This document shows positions 1 to 12,293 of a stretch of 64,000 nt of DNA, in pieces (positions within the stretch are counted from its first letter, which is position 1; the number at the start of each line of letters is the position of its first letter). The notes beneath the pieces are model-generated. The model had not been told where the DNA came from and did not search any database. It saw only the letters and a list, made by a program, of their open reading frames with translations. The DNA is taken from contig QAOA01003015.1 in NCBI GenBank assembly GCA_003255065.1, positions 110,525 to 174,524 on the forward strand. The letters run 5' to 3'. A program made the translations under genes and the position numbers. This DNA comes from Cercis canadensis. Taxonomy: Eukaryota > Streptophyta > Magnoliopsida > Fabales > Fabaceae.

Positions 1-1931
1 GCCAAATCAATAGCATGTTGGATGCTTCTCTTTGGTGGTAAACCTTGAGGCAATTGGTCACCAGCCAGCTCTGCAAACTCCCCTAACAATTGCTGAATTT
101 CTGGTGGGTACTCGGCTGATTTTGTTGTCTGATCATCTCCCACTATTTTGCTAACCAGTACATATACAACTCCCTCTTCTCTGCAGACTTGTTCAAATCT
201 GGTGGCAGAAACAATAGCAGCAATTTTGTCACCCTTAGATGAGTTATAAGCCCCTACAGTATCTTCTTTAATAGGGTGCAGTGTATATTTCTTGCTGCCC
301 CTATAAAAAGAATAGGTATTGGGTTTGGCACGATGTTCAACATCATTATCAAATAGCCAAGGTCTGCCCAAAAGAAGATGACCAACATCCATAGGCACAA
401 CATCACACAAAGCTTCATCTTCTAACTTATTACCCATAGTAAAATTGACTAGGCACCTAGATGTGACAGGAACTTCATTACCCTTTTTAAGCCATCTGAT
501 CTTATAAGAATTAGGATGCTTTTCAGTAATCAGCCCTAATTTCTCCACTGCATCTTTTGAAATAACGTTCTCCATACTGCCTCCATCAATAATTAAATTG
601 CATACCTTTCCCTTGCAAAACACACGTGTTCTGAATATGCTATGCCGCCTCCAATCTGCTGTGTCATCTTGGGTGGTGGCTGTCATTACTCTACGGATAA
701 CTAACGACTTCCCTTGCACTGGATACACATCAACTTCTTTGTCCTCATTAGGAAAATCATCATAAACAGGTTCAGGTATTTCTTCCGCTTCTTCTCCTTC
801 TACAAAATTAATTCTGCGTTGTGGGCAAGCATATGAAGCATGCCCCTTTTCACCACAAGAGAAACATCGAAATTGGGAGCCACTACCCAGTTTTAAAGCA
901 CCTGTTTCAGTATTATTCCTCTGCCGATATTTCACCATGCTCTTCCCTTTGTCAACCTGAGCAATATTTTCTCCATTGCCTTTGCTTGCTGTACCGTTCA
1001 CTCGACCACTTCGTGGGGCTGTTTGATCATTTCTAAACCTCTGCATGGTGTTACTAAAGTTTTGTGAAGTATTCCCCATTCTGCCATACCCAAATTTCCT
1101 CACTCCAAGACGCAAAACACGTTTCTCAGCCATTAAGGCAAATTGTCGAGCATCTTCTAGGTTGAATGGGCGAACCACTCCCATTTCATCCCTAACAGCA
1201 TGGCACAAACCAGCAAGATAACGAGAGGTCATCTGTTCTGTTGTCTCATTCAAACCAACTCTAATGGACAGATTTTTGAACTCCGAAGTGTACTCCTCCA
1301 TTGACATATCACCCTGCTTCAATGAATGAAACCGCTCATACAGATCCATTAGGTAGTTTGTCGGTAAAAACTGTTTTCGCATCTTTGCCTTCATGTGTTC
1401 CCAAGTGCTGATTTTCTCCTTCCCTTGTCATGCACGCTGCTCTTCAACTCTCTTCCACCATTGAAGTGCAGTGGCTTTTAATTTTAATTTCACAAACAAC
1501 ACTTTTCTCTCTTCCTGCATGGGTTTCCATTCAAAATAATTCTCCAAACTAGCCTCCCAATCTAAATAATCCTCAGCATGCATTTTTCCCATAAAATCAG
1601 CAACTTCAATTCGAATTCCACCTCCGTTCAAATCAAGGGCACGAACCAACCTCTCCTCCAATCCACCTCTTGCTGCTTGGTTAGCAGTTCTAGTTTCATG
1701 GAATGGGTTCTCCTCTCCTTGATTCGATTCTTCATCCCCCGAACTACCTTCTGGTATGTCCTGGTTTTCGCGGTCACCTTCCAGAATCTCCATACAGGCT
1801 TCCGCACGTCCCTGTCGCTGCAAAGCCTGCACAGCTCGCGACAAATCTTCAATCATCCTTCGCATCTCAGCCAATTCTGCTTGCTGCTCTTGGTTTCCTC
1901 TACCTCTACCACCTCTACCACGACCAGCCAT
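1..1931 (-). pseudogene. gypsy gag-protease polyprotein, one premature stop, 3' end outside window
   Basis: The start Met (1929-1931) lies directly after the primer site and opens with an Arg/Gly-rich tract (MAGRGRGGRGRG). A retrotransposon-gag domain follows, ending in the typical ALQWW motif near 1450. A TGA at 1428-1430 interrupts the frame, at what is probably a former Arg codon. The same frame continues beyond it through the rest of gag. A CX2CX4HX4C zinc knuckle (CFSCGEKGHASYAC) lies near 800-860. An aspartic protease region around 540-610 carries the IIDGGS active-site form seen in plant gypsy elements. It continues past position 1. Gag packages element RNA and the protease would mature the polyprotein; with the stop, only truncated gag is expected. 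Confidence 0.88.
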
Positions 1932-1945
1932 GAGCTCTGATACCA
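1932..1945 (-). other. Primer binding site, initiator Met-tRNA type
   Basis: On the minus strand this reads TGGTATCAGAGCTC. The first 12 bases equal the complement of the 3' end of plant initiator Met-tRNA. It lies three bases after the LTR edge and just before the gag ATG, as expected for minus-strand DNA priming. Confidence 0.88.
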
Positions 1946-1948
1946 ATT

Positions 1949-1984
1949 TGATGTAGTATTGGGGCCAAACAGCAAGGATTTGGG
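1949..1984 (-). repeat. Edge of the gypsy 5' LTR, cut by N at 1985
   Basis: 36 bases of LTR (plus strand begins TGATGTAGTATTGGGGCC) stop at the N at 1985. The same sequence with one change begins the complete solo LTR at 2067, so both belong to one family. The rest of this LTR is missing at the contig junction. Confidence 0.8.
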
Positions 1985-2066
1985 NACGCCAATTTGAATT
2001 GATACTGCCATTTTTTGTGTTCTTATATGCTAATTGTGGGAATTGACTCAAGCTTGAAGAACAAAA

Positions 2067-2401
2067 TGATGTAGTATTGGGGCCAAACAACAAGGATTTG
2101 GGGACAGAATTAGGGATTTGAGGGGAGAGATTGAGATAGGAACAGAGAGTAGGGTTCTAATACGTAGAAACCTCTGATAACTGAAATTATAATCTGAAAA
2201 GCTGCCGGTTACAATAGATCTTAGGCTATTTATACTAGGGTTTCTAAGTCTAGTACTAACCCGGCCCAACAGTACGCAAGCCCAAATCTAATATAAGTCC
2301 AGAAATTAAAAAGGTCACATGCTAGACACATGACTACTTAAATAAGATTAAAACACACATATAAAATAGAAGAAGGCAGTAAACATGATGCTCCTGCATC
2401 A
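2067..2401 (-). repeat. Solo LTR of the same gypsy family, TSD CAAAA
   Basis: The LTR opens TGATG and closes CATCA, a perfect short terminal inverted repeat. It is flanked by identical 5-bp copies of CAAAA at 2062-2066 and 2402-2406. No internal sequence is present, so this is a solo LTR left by LTR-LTR recombination, or the alternative allele of the element at 1-1984. About 335 bp long. Orientation is inferred from the adjacent element. Confidence 0.82.
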
Positions 2402-2406
2402 CAAAA

Positions 2407-3263
2407 GAACGATGGGGTTTCATGCTTTTGAAAGTGATATTGAACAAGTTTCACAATTCCTAATAATAATGAAGACGAATTGTGTCTAAAACACCAATGA
2501 GAAAATTTTAACAGGTGAACCACAAACATCAAAAAATAATTAAAAAGAGAAGAAAAATTATTGTGTATTCAATATGGCTACTTTCGTGATCTAAACTTTC
2601 AAATATACTGACTTTCAAATTATGTTTTAGCTTCAATATTTCTATCCTTAAAACCACAGCTAGTTCTTGTGTCAATATCTACTTGCTGCATGTTGATGAT
2701 ATAATATGATATGCGTACTGCTGATGATGAAATCACTGTCATTATTTTTTCATGTTTGTTAGCTTCTTGTTCAACATGATTCCTTAATTTATATCCTGGA
2801 AGCAATTGTTAATGGGTCTAATGGAATGTCCAGTTTGTTGCTGGAGATTTTGCATACTTTTATATTGTCAAGAACCGATTCAACCCAAAAGCTTAAGCTA
2901 TTAGGGAAGGCCCAAGAATGGTTTTATATCTATAACATATATGATCCTTTTTTTCTTTCTATGATATTTTTCACATGGTCTTTTTTTAATGAATAATTTT
3001 AATAGGGTCTTGGTAGTAATGATTGTAGGTTCATGATGTGCAGTGGTCATTAGTTCTTGTTGCATATATGCCTTGGACTGTGCTAATTGCTTGTCTGGTA
3101 TATTTTTATTTTACTGTACGTTTTAATGTGATTAGTTATTGACTGCTTCTTCTTATATTACTTTTAGAGTTTTATTCTTTTAAATTTCGTGACCTGTTCT
3201 GCTACTTAAATTTTGTGCTGGTTGTATCACAATTTTGATTGCCTTTATGAATCTCACTTGTAG
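2407..3263. other. Non-coding, probable intron of the eL8 gene
   Basis: AT-rich sequence with no supported coding region. It ends in a pyrimidine-poor but usable acceptor (TTGTAG) at 3263. The N-terminal eL8 exons (about 84 residues by family length) are not found here, so this is most likely intron, with the earlier exons left of the gypsy insertion or lost. Confidence 0.5.
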
Positions 3264-4057
<794 letters not shown>

Positions 4058-4798
4058 AGGTTTCATGTGTTTTTGTTTGTCTTTAGAAACTGAGGTTGTT
4101 ATATCCTTCTACATTTTTGACGATGGGCTATATTAATTAAATCCGAGGTTAACGTAACGATTTTGTCTTTGTCTTAACATATGACGTAGTCGTTTTATTT
4201 GTGCAAATTGAAGGGAAAATATAGACTATGGGTTGATGCCATAGTTAAAGATTGACTTGTAGGGTGCATATATCTAGCTTAGTTAAGCATCCTCGTATTT
4301 TCCTTAATAACATTGTCTGATCATGTTCGTCTTTGAACTGTACTATTTAAAATACAATCAATCTATTCCTTATGGCATTCACCCTATTTTCACCATAAAA
4401 AAATGGTTTTTCGTCATCTATACTCCTTGAGTCCTTGTATATAGTTGTGTTTTTTTTTCTCTAGGCTGCTTCATCTTTGAAATTGGTCTTAGTGAACTGA
4501 ACCTCTTATTTTGCACATTTGATGAAGTTTTATGTGGGAAAATAAGAGGGTCTTTATCTGTTGAACCTATTATTTTTCCCAATTGTTTTTTTAATATCAG
4601 TACTAATTAAACCTCTGTCCTAGAGTGATCTTGATGAATGAGAGAGATAATCAGACACTTGTTTACTTTAAGTAGCTGCTCTTCATATTTTTTTCCCCTT
4701 CTAAATCCAGGTGAAATTTGATGCGATGTGCAACTTCTTGAAAGCGAGAGTTATTTTGCCCAAAATTACACTAAAGTCAGGTTGAATTAATATTCTGA
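4058..4798. other. eL8 3' UTR and non-coding flank
   Basis: T-rich transcript tail and intergenic sequence. I see no open frame with recognisable similarity and no clear repeat structure. Confidence 0.5.
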
Positions 4799-4821
4799 TT
4801 GCTATGCTACAATCATAAAAA

Positions 4822-4847
4822 ATGGGAGGGTAGTGCTACCCTCCCAT
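4822..4847. repeat. Perfect 12-bp inverted repeat (hairpin)
   Basis: ATGGGAGGGTAG at 4822-4833 and its exact reverse complement at 4836-4847, separated by two bases. It lies in the left arm of the foldback element and looks like a terminal-arm feature rather than a transcription terminator. Confidence 0.85.
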
Positions 4848-4878
4848 ATGGTGGGTAGGTTTCAGTGGGAACCACTTA

Positions 4879-5498
4879 GGGGACATTTGGTAGACATATT
4901 TTTTTTAGTTTTCTGGGAATTTTAATTTAGGAAACTAATATTCTTATGTTTAGTATAAGGTTTTAAAAAAATATTCTCAGAAAAATAGGATTTTCGAGAA
5001 TGATTTTAGAACAAGTTTTTCACAAAAACTTTTTCATGGGGAGTGGGCCATGTGAAAGTGTTTTAGACACAAAAAGTCAAATATATCATTCATTAATGAC
5101 ATAATCATAATAATACCAAAATTATTTTATTTTTGTTTATACCTTATTTTATATTTTATTTTTGCTAGTTTCTAGTACTTTTTACTATTCTTAATTTTAA
5201 ATAAGGAATCATTTTAAATAAATATTTATTAATTATAAGAAGTAATTTAATTATTTTTCTTTGACTTAAAATAGATAAGAGTAATTTTGAAAAAAATTCT
5301 AAGATTCACATGAAAGTTATATTAGAACAAACGTGGAGTTAGAAAATTTTTAGGAAATATTGTGTAACATTCTCATGAATATTTAAAGTTAACCAAACAC
5401 ATTTGTAACATTCTCAGGAATTATTATTCCCAAGAAATATGATTCCTAGGAAACATGATTCTAGGAACGAAAAAGGAATTTGTCTATCAAACACCACC
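4879..5498. mobile_element. Tourist-like (Harbinger) MITE, TSD TTA
   Basis: The terminal inverted repeats GGGGACATTTGGTAGACA and GGTGGTGTTTGATAGACA match at 13 of 18 positions. They are flanked by TTA at 4876-4878 and 5499-5501, the 3-bp target preferred by PIF/Harbinger transposases. 620 bp, AT-rich, no ORF. It is inserted into the left arm of the larger foldback element. Confidence 0.75.
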
Positions 5499-5816
5499 TT
5501 AGTGAATTTGGTGTCGTGAAAATCTCAAAAAATTGAAATTGTGCACAATTCCTTATAAAATGTAAAAATGACACGTTATGAAAAAAATGTGTAAAATTTT
5601 ATTTGTTTTTGGCAAACGTTGAATTTTTTTTGTTTGATACGTTTTTTTATATTACATTGTTCTTGCATTTTATAAGAAACTGTGTATTTTGTCACATATT
5701 GTGTGATTCAATTTTTCGAAATATTTGTAATAACACCAAATTCGGCCTTTAGGTCCCACCAAAAGTCTCCCAATGGGAGAGGTGTGTAGAGTTAGAGGGA
5801 GTGTAGCTTAGCAAAT

Positions 5817-7850
5817 ACCTATTCTAATACACACAAGAAGGAAGTTGATGATAGTGACCTTATTTTAGGTCTTACACAGGTATAGGATTTCAACCAAATT
5901 GGGTCATTTTTAATTTTTCATCAAACCACAAGGTAAGATACCAATGACTCAGGGTCTAGTAGCACTTGTTCTAGTTATAGAAACTAGAGTGTTTGATTTG
6001 ATGTTATGGGTTTTATTTTCACCATATTCTCTTTTCTTTCTTAGCTCATTGTGTTCTTATATAACCAAAAAAAAAAAAACAAGGTAAGATAAATAGAACT
6101 GGAGACGTGCTAAATTATACTATTTTGTCTAGAAATCTGCCCCGCTTCAAAGACTTGGATAAATTGTTTAGTAAATTTACCGAGAGAACAACTAATTAAA
6201 TAGCTAATGAGAGAAAGGATTCTGTGATACATCAAGTTAGATGTATCGGTGCAACAAGAATGGTCGGAATTGAGCCACTTCATTTACTGTTGTGCTGAAA
6301 GTTGCATGGAATTGGTTGTGGTGATTTAATATGAAAACCCATTGTTTCTTGAAAATTGACTAGTCACTTTATTTTCTCTTGTTCTCACTTCTGCTCGATC
6401 TGTTTTCTCAACCTTGCTTTTGTCAATAATTGCACACACTAGATCATGTTTTATTGTTGGATAAGGGAAGTTGCACCGCGTCAAAGTGTGTGAATTGGCA
6501 AATCTAGTGCAAATTCATCACCAATTTGCGATTGGATTCACAAATTAAGGGCAGAGTTTGAAATTATCTCCACTCATAGCGCCTGTGCTGAAAGTTGCAT
6601 GGAATCGGTTACGCTAATTTAATATGAACCCATTGTTTTTTGAACATCGGTTATGCATGGCATCCTATCTGAGCCAACAGCCAAGTCCCTTTTCTGACTA
6701 AAATATTGTTTTTGTCCTTCACTTTCAAATGCACTTTTAAAAGTGAGGAACAAAAATAAAATTTTTGTCCCCCTTTCCCCTCTCTTTGATCTCTCTATAA
6801 CACACCAAAGTAGCATCCTTAGGACCAAATCTCACAATTGGCTACCAACACAAACTTGGTTGAGGTTGCAGCTCCATTAACAGAAGAAATGAACAGTACT
6901 TCGATTTTTCATGTTGTAGGGGGAGACCTAAAATCACAGCCACCAGTGGTAGAGACTAAAGAAGTAGCATGTCGTTGGATGACCAGTGGAAGATAGGAAT
7001 GAGCTTCGGAAACTGATGGGTTACGGATGGCAAGGCAATGTTTTTCTCTCTACTCTGATTCCTTGTGTTAAGAAGATGAACTTTTTTTTTTCTTTTGAAA
7101 AAAAAAAAAAATTGTTTCTATATGGGAGCACTCTACTACGGTTGCATCCATGCCTCCAGTTGTTAGCCGGACGTGGTGCTTATGAATTACAAAAAGTTTT
7201 ATTGAAGTTATTGTTGAAATTGGAGGCTTTAGAAACTGTTGTCTTTAAATATTTGAGATTGTACCATGTTACTTTGGTTAATTAAACAAATGTCCTTGTA
7301 TTATTGGAATTTCTTTTTGGGATCAGTTTCCTCTCTCTATTAAATTGCAGTAATTCTATCAAACAGTCTATGGTCAAATAGTATTGATATTGTCCTTAGG
7401 ATTTACTGATTCTGTATTTAAACCTGAAGTCATATCTAAAGTTTCAAAAAAAAATATAGTAGTTATGGGACAAGAAACTCTAAACCTTTCCTTTTTTGTC
7501 CACTAAACACTCAATTAGTTCAAAGCATTGAGATAATAGCATTTTAGCTAAATTGAATAATTATATGAAGGCTGATGGGGAATGAGATAATAGCATTTTG
7601 TGAGGATTGCAAGCACAACAAAGGTAACGTTATAGGATATTCTTCATATTAGTTCCATCGGGATTTTTTGTTTTTTGTTTTTATTTCAAATTTAAGTGTT
7701 AGTTGTTGGACCTTTAAGTGTTTCTCAGAATTCAAATCTGCTGATACAAGTGGTTCATTACATGGCTGAATTTAAAAAAGGCGTTCATGACTGACCAAAT
7801 AAAGGTAATCATATATTATTGGGATATAGGCATGACGAATTTGACAAACA
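5817..7850. other. Non-coding intergenic stretch with one direct repeat
   Basis: No supported gene. A direct repeat of about 65 bp beginning GTGCTGAAAGTTGCATGGAA occurs near 6291-6355 and again near 6589-6652, with a few differences. Long A and T runs occur near 6068 and 7082-7110. The frames found here look like chance frames. Confidence 0.45.
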
Positions 7851-8562
7851 AATTCTCAAGCCTACAAGATGGAAAATAAATACAAATAATAACAATAGGT
7901 TAGAGAAAATTAGAGATGTGATATCAGGATGAGACACGGGTATCTCGCTTTCTTTAAGACAATTCACGTCTCTCGTAGGTGATTTTTAGTATATTCACTA
8001 AGTGCAGCGAGTTCTAGACGTGTTACCTCCAAGATACAACAATCTGGTAGCGACACCGTTTATCTTCCAATATTCTGCATAAATAGGAAGAAATGACTCT
8101 CTTCAACACCCTTCTCTACTCAAGTGTTTACTCACACAATATAAGTAAAGAATATGCACATACTAAAATTAGGTTGCACTTACGAATGTATATCATCCAA
8201 TTGTAAAAGCACATATATATATATAATGTAGTGTGACTATTCACATTTTAAGCTAGTTGTTTGCCACTTAAAGCCATTTACACAATCCATAATATGGCTG
8301 AAACATTTCCTTTTAACAACATATTAAATGCCAAACCGTTGGCCAATAGAAGAGAATGAAAGTTGACTGCTTAATGCCAATTAAAAGCCAAAACTATTCA
8401 GCCAATCAAAGCACTTCAAATCATTTTATAATGCAGTTACAGAGCCATAACTAAATGGCTTTAAGGCTAATAACAAAAGCCTTTAAACACAATAAACATA
8501 TAGAAAAGTTGTAACATTTAAACATTAAATATATATATTTATTTTTAATAAAAATACCAACA
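7851..8562 (-). repeat. copia 3' LTR
   Basis: About 712 bp, near-identical to 13274-13984. On the minus strand it begins TGTTGGTATTTTTATT, directly after a purine-rich tract. The outer terminal dinucleotide on the left appears mutated, so that boundary is approximate. Confidence 0.9.
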
Positions 8563-8577
8563 ATCCCCCACTTAATT
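8563..8577 (-). other. copia polypurine tract
   Basis: On the minus strand this reads AATTAAGTGGGGGAT and abuts the TG of the 3' LTR, the expected place for the plus-strand DNA primer. Confidence 0.8.
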
Positions 8578-9182
8578 TTATAAAAATAAACACAAAACAC
8601 AAACATGTAGACACTTGAGTAAAGATAGACTATTATCCATAATAGAGGTAACATTGCCTTGAACCTCTACTTAGTAAAAAATATATATATTTGTTCTAGA
8701 GCCAATAGTGGTCTATTGCCTTGAACTATGACTGCTTAAGGGAGACAAGATATATATCTTATACATAATAATCCAAGTGCAATATAGAGCCCTAAGTCCG
8801 CACATTAAATCGGTATTTGTGCGTTATCCTAATTTCATGAGTATTATTCGAGAATTAAGCCATTATTCTCATAGAAACGGTATCACTTCACAATACTCTT
8901 ATAGGTGAATTTGTCAAGAGTGGTCTTGCCATTTAGTGACACCCCACTCTTAAGAGCTACATAATTTATTAAGAGTTTTAGAAAACTCATCCTCCATCAT
9001 TTTACAAGATAGATACACCTACACCTTAGGGAAGATTTATGAGAAGAATATTCTCTTAAATATATGGTGTATCCCACACTCATGATTTACTCTATGATTC
9101 ATTTTTCCCTTTAAACCTAGTTCTTAGAATATCTAATCATTAGGTAGGGTATCCTCATAAGTAATATGATTTTCTTTAGGTT

Positions 9183-9719
9183 TCAACCCCATCCCTCTTG
9201 ATGTATTTCAATTTTTTTTTTATTTAGAGATTTTATTAACAGATCCACAAGATTATTCTCTAATCTAACATAACTCACATGTATGGTACCATTATTTATG
9301 TAAGATCTCACAATATTATGTTTCTTCTTTATAGGTTTGGATTTACCGTTATAGTAACGGTTTTGTACTCTACCAATAACAACAGTACTATCACAATGTA
9401 TCAATATAGGTGGTATTGGTTTTTCTCAAATAGTAATTTCATATAATAAATCTTGCAACCAGCTAGCCTCACCACTAGCTACTGCTAGAGCAATAAGCTC
9501 AGCTTCCATAGTTGAGTTTGCAATTATTTGTTGTTTCTTAGATTTCTAACAAATTGCACAATCACCCAAAGTAAATATGTAACCAGAAGTATAAAAAGAG
9601 TCACTTGATGTATTGTAATCAGCATCAACATAAGTTTCAACCATAACTGGATATCTTTTATAAAATAAACCATAATTTTTAGTACCACACAGATATCTCG
9701 TAATATGGTCAACTTTATG
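9183..9719 (-). pseudogene. copia RNase H domain, broken
   Basis: Minus-strand frames encode the C-terminal RNase H part of pol, including a motif resembling GNCAI with a stop after it, an AEL tripeptide typical of copia RNase H (ANSTMEAELIAL), and IHCDSTVVIG. Stops and frame changes occur near 9420 and 9545. It follows reverse transcriptase directly. Not functional. Confidence 0.75.
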
Positions 9720-10421
9720 TCAATGTTCTATACTTGGTTTACTGGTAAATCTACCAAGTAGTCCAACTGCAAATGCAATATCAGGCCTTGTACAATCAGT
9801 TAAATAACGAAGACTCCCAACAATACTAGCATATTCGTCTTGTCTCACAATAAATCTATCTTCTGAAGTAGAATATAAACTAAAATTAGCAGATAAAGGA
9901 GTTAGGACATGCTTAGCATTATTATAATTAAATTTGTTCAAAACTTTCTCGACATAATGAGATTGATCAAGAAAAATTTCATCATGCATTCTAGTGATTC
10001 TCATGCCAAGAATAACATTTGCTTCACCAAAATCTTTCATGCTAAAATAATTATGAAGCAAATTTTTAGTACCTTCTATAATAGATAAGCCTGTACTAAA
10101 AATTAACAAATCATCTACATACAAGTTTATAATAACATGAGAATTATCAATATATTTGAAATACAAACATTTATCACATTCGCTAGATTTTAAATCATTT
10201 TCAAGCATATACAAATCAAATTTCTCATTCAATTGTTTAGGTGCTTGTTTAAGTCTATACAAAGACTTAGCCAATCTGCATACCTTATTCTCTTGGCCTT
10301 CCACAACAAAACCTTCAAGTTGTTGCATATATATCTCTTCATCTAAATCTTCATTCAAAAAAGCTGTCTTTACATCCATTTGATGAATATACATCTTATG
10401 AATAGCAACAATAACAATCAA
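9720..10421 (-). pseudogene. copia reverse transcriptase fragment
   Basis: A 233-residue open stretch contains the copia RT core: MDVKTAFLNEDLDEEIYM, then KSLYRLKQAPKQ, and the catalytic YVDD (YVDDLLIF) at residues about 101-104, then GEANVILGMRI and SLRYLTDCTRPDIAFAV. It lacks the N-terminal RT third in this frame; upstream frames are broken and include the 288-bp tandem duplication. This domain would copy element RNA to DNA. The catalytic Asp pair is intact, but the polyprotein as a whole is not. Confidence 0.9.
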
Positions 10422-10470
10422 TAATCTAATGGATGTAATTCTAGTAACAGGAGAAAAAGTATCAAAAAAA

Positions 10471-11052
10471 TCTAAATCTTCTTTTTGAGAAAACCCTTAG
10501 CCACCAACCTGGCTTTGTATTTTTTATAGTACCATCAGGTTTCAACTTTTTTCTTAAAACTCATTTACAACCAATAACTACACAACCAGGAGGCAAATCA
10601 ACTAATTTTCATGTTCTATTAGACATAAGAGATTCCATTTCATCATTTATTGCTTTTTTCCAGAAAATAGAATCATGTGATGCTAAAGCTTCTAGCAAAG
10701 AACTTGGAGTATCCTTCACATTATAAATGATATAATCAAGACCAAAACATTTTTCCAATCTAAATTTTCTTTTTGAGAAAAATCTTTAGCCACCAACCTG
10801 GCTTTGTATTTTTTGATAGTACCATCAAGTTTCAACCTTTTTTCTTAAAACCCATTTACAACCAATAGCTACATAACTAGGAGGCAAATCAACTAATTTT
10901 CATGTTCTATTAGATATAAGAGATTTTATTTCATCATTTATTATTATTTTTTTTCAGAAAATAGAATCATGTGATGCTAAAGCTTCTAGTAAAGAACTTA
11001 GAGTATCCTCCACATTATAAATTATATAATCAAGACCAAAATATTTTTTCAC
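10471..11052 (-). repeat. 288-bp diverged tandem duplication inside copia pol
   Basis: 10471-10758 and 10759-11052 are adjacent diverged copies. Both start with TCTAAAT(C/T)TTCTTTTTGAG and end near AAGACCAAAA(C/T)AT. Many point differences and small indels separate them and there is no N at the joint, unlike the near-identical pair around 11935. This looks like a real, old duplication in the integrase/RT linker. Confidence 0.85.
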
Positions 11053-12231
11053 TCTAGCTCTTTTACTCTTTTTAGGTTCTATTTCAAAAAAAATTTCAAC
11101 TTGTAAAGAAGTAAAAGGAGTAGAAGAGTAAGGTTCGTTTTCATTTAAAAATCTTACCCCCGCTATTTTTAAAATTAAAAGGAAATTTATTTTCATGAAA
11201 AATAACATCACTTGATTCTATAATCACATTGTGTTCAAGATAAAAAAAAATCTATATGTTGTACTATTCAAAGTATAACCAACAAAAACACAAGTAGAAG
11301 CTTGAACACCCAATTTAAATCTTTTTGGATCTACAATTCTCACATAGGTTAAACAGCCCCAAACTTTAAAATAACTCAAACTAGGCTTATACCCTTTCTA
11401 TAACTCAAAAGGAGTTTTAAAAAGCTGTTTGTGAGGAACACGGTTAGGAATATAACAGGCAATCAAAATAGCTTGACTCCAAAAACTATATGGAGCACCT
11501 GAATGTAAAAGCATAGAATTCGTAAGATTAATAAGAGTTTTATTTTTACGTTTAGCAACTTCATTAGAGGCAGGTAAATAAGGAGGAGTAACTTCATGAA
11601 TAATTCCTAAACTTTGAATAAAATTATTCGATTAATTTGATTCATACTCTCTTCCTCTATCACTTTGAAAACACTTATTTTCTTTTCAAATTGATTTTCA
11701 ACTTCATTTAGAAATTTTTTTTAATTTCTCAAAAGCTTCACTTTTATGTGCCATCAAATATACATAAGTATATTTTGAAAAGTCTTCTATAAAAGTCATA
11801 AAATACATTTTTTCTCAATGAGTCAAAACACCATCAAATTCACAAATATCAGTATGAATCAAATTCAAAAATTCAAAATCTCTCGTAACACTTGTGAGAT
11901 TCTCTTGTGATTTTTGACATACTACAAAAATCACNAAATAAGGAGGAGTAACTTCATGAATAATTCCTAAAATTTGAATAAAATTATTTGATTCATTTGA
12001 TTCATACTCTCTTCCTCAATCACTTTGAAAACGCTTATTTTCTTTTCAAATTGATTTTCAACTTCATTTAGAAATTTTTTTAATTTCTCAAAAGCTTCAC
12101 TTTTATGTGCCATCAAATATACATAAGTATATTTTGAAAAGTCTTCTATAAAAGTCATAAAATACATTTTTTCTCAATGAGTCAAAACACCATCAAATTC
12201 ACAAATATCAGTATGAATCAAATTCAAAAAT
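11053..12231 (-). pseudogene. copia integrase core and linker, broken
   Basis: Minus-strand frames give pieces of a copia integrase, for example YFMTFIEDFSKYTYVYLM (first catalytic Asp context) near 12110-12165. Several stops and frame shifts are present. The stretch 11576-11934 is repeated after the N as 11936-12293, so the integrase piece appears twice; that is probably an assembly artefact. Confidence 0.7.
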
Positions 12232-12293
12232 TCAAAATCTCTCGTAACACTTGTGAGATTCTCTTGTGATTTTTGACATACTACAAAAATCAC
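11576..12293. repeat. N-split near-identical pair (359/358 bp)
   Basis: 11576-11934 ends exactly at the N at 11935, and 11936-12293 repeats it with about six differences (for example AAACTTTG versus AAAATTTG, and one or two T fewer in a T run). The copy boundary coincides with the N, as for overlapping contig ends. Confidence 0.85.

Larger units (their letters stand above)
1..1945 (-). mobile_element. Ty3-gypsy retrotransposon, 5' part (gag-protease), cut by window edge
   Basis: Read on the minus strand, the order is LTR edge, primer binding site, gag, zinc knuckle and protease. The protease end runs off the left edge, so reverse transcriptase and integrase would lie outside the window. The primer site matches initiator Met-tRNA, as in many plant gypsy elements. 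A nonsense codon in gag shows that this copy is not autonomous. The element sits upstream of the visible eL8 exons in opposite orientation. Lineage within Ty3-gypsy was not resolved because RT is not visible. Confidence 0.9.
4799..5816. mobile_element. Foldback-type non-autonomous DNA element, interrupted
   Basis: The two ends are diverged inverted copies of each other. Left TTGCTATGCTACAATC (4799-4814) pairs with the reverse complement of about 5801-5816 (TTTGCTAAGCTACACTC). Further in, CTCCCATATGGTGGG pairs with CTCCCATTGGGAG, GTGGGAACC with GTGGGACC, and GAATTTGGTGT at 5504-5514 with ACACCAAATTC at 5733-5743. The left arm is contiguous only if the Tourist element at 4879-5498 is removed. 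No coding capacity; I could not identify the TSD or assign the superfamily (foldback or Mutator-like). Confidence 0.6.

Noticed and set aside
1578-1940. 120-codon plus-strand ORF
   Set aside because: Antisense shadow of the gypsy gag; Ser/Thr-rich because gag is Arg/Gly/Gln-rich.
6986-7285. 99-codon plus-strand ORF as a gene
   Set aside because: It runs through poly-T and poly-A tracts, has no recognisable motif, no neighbouring exons and plain intergenic composition.
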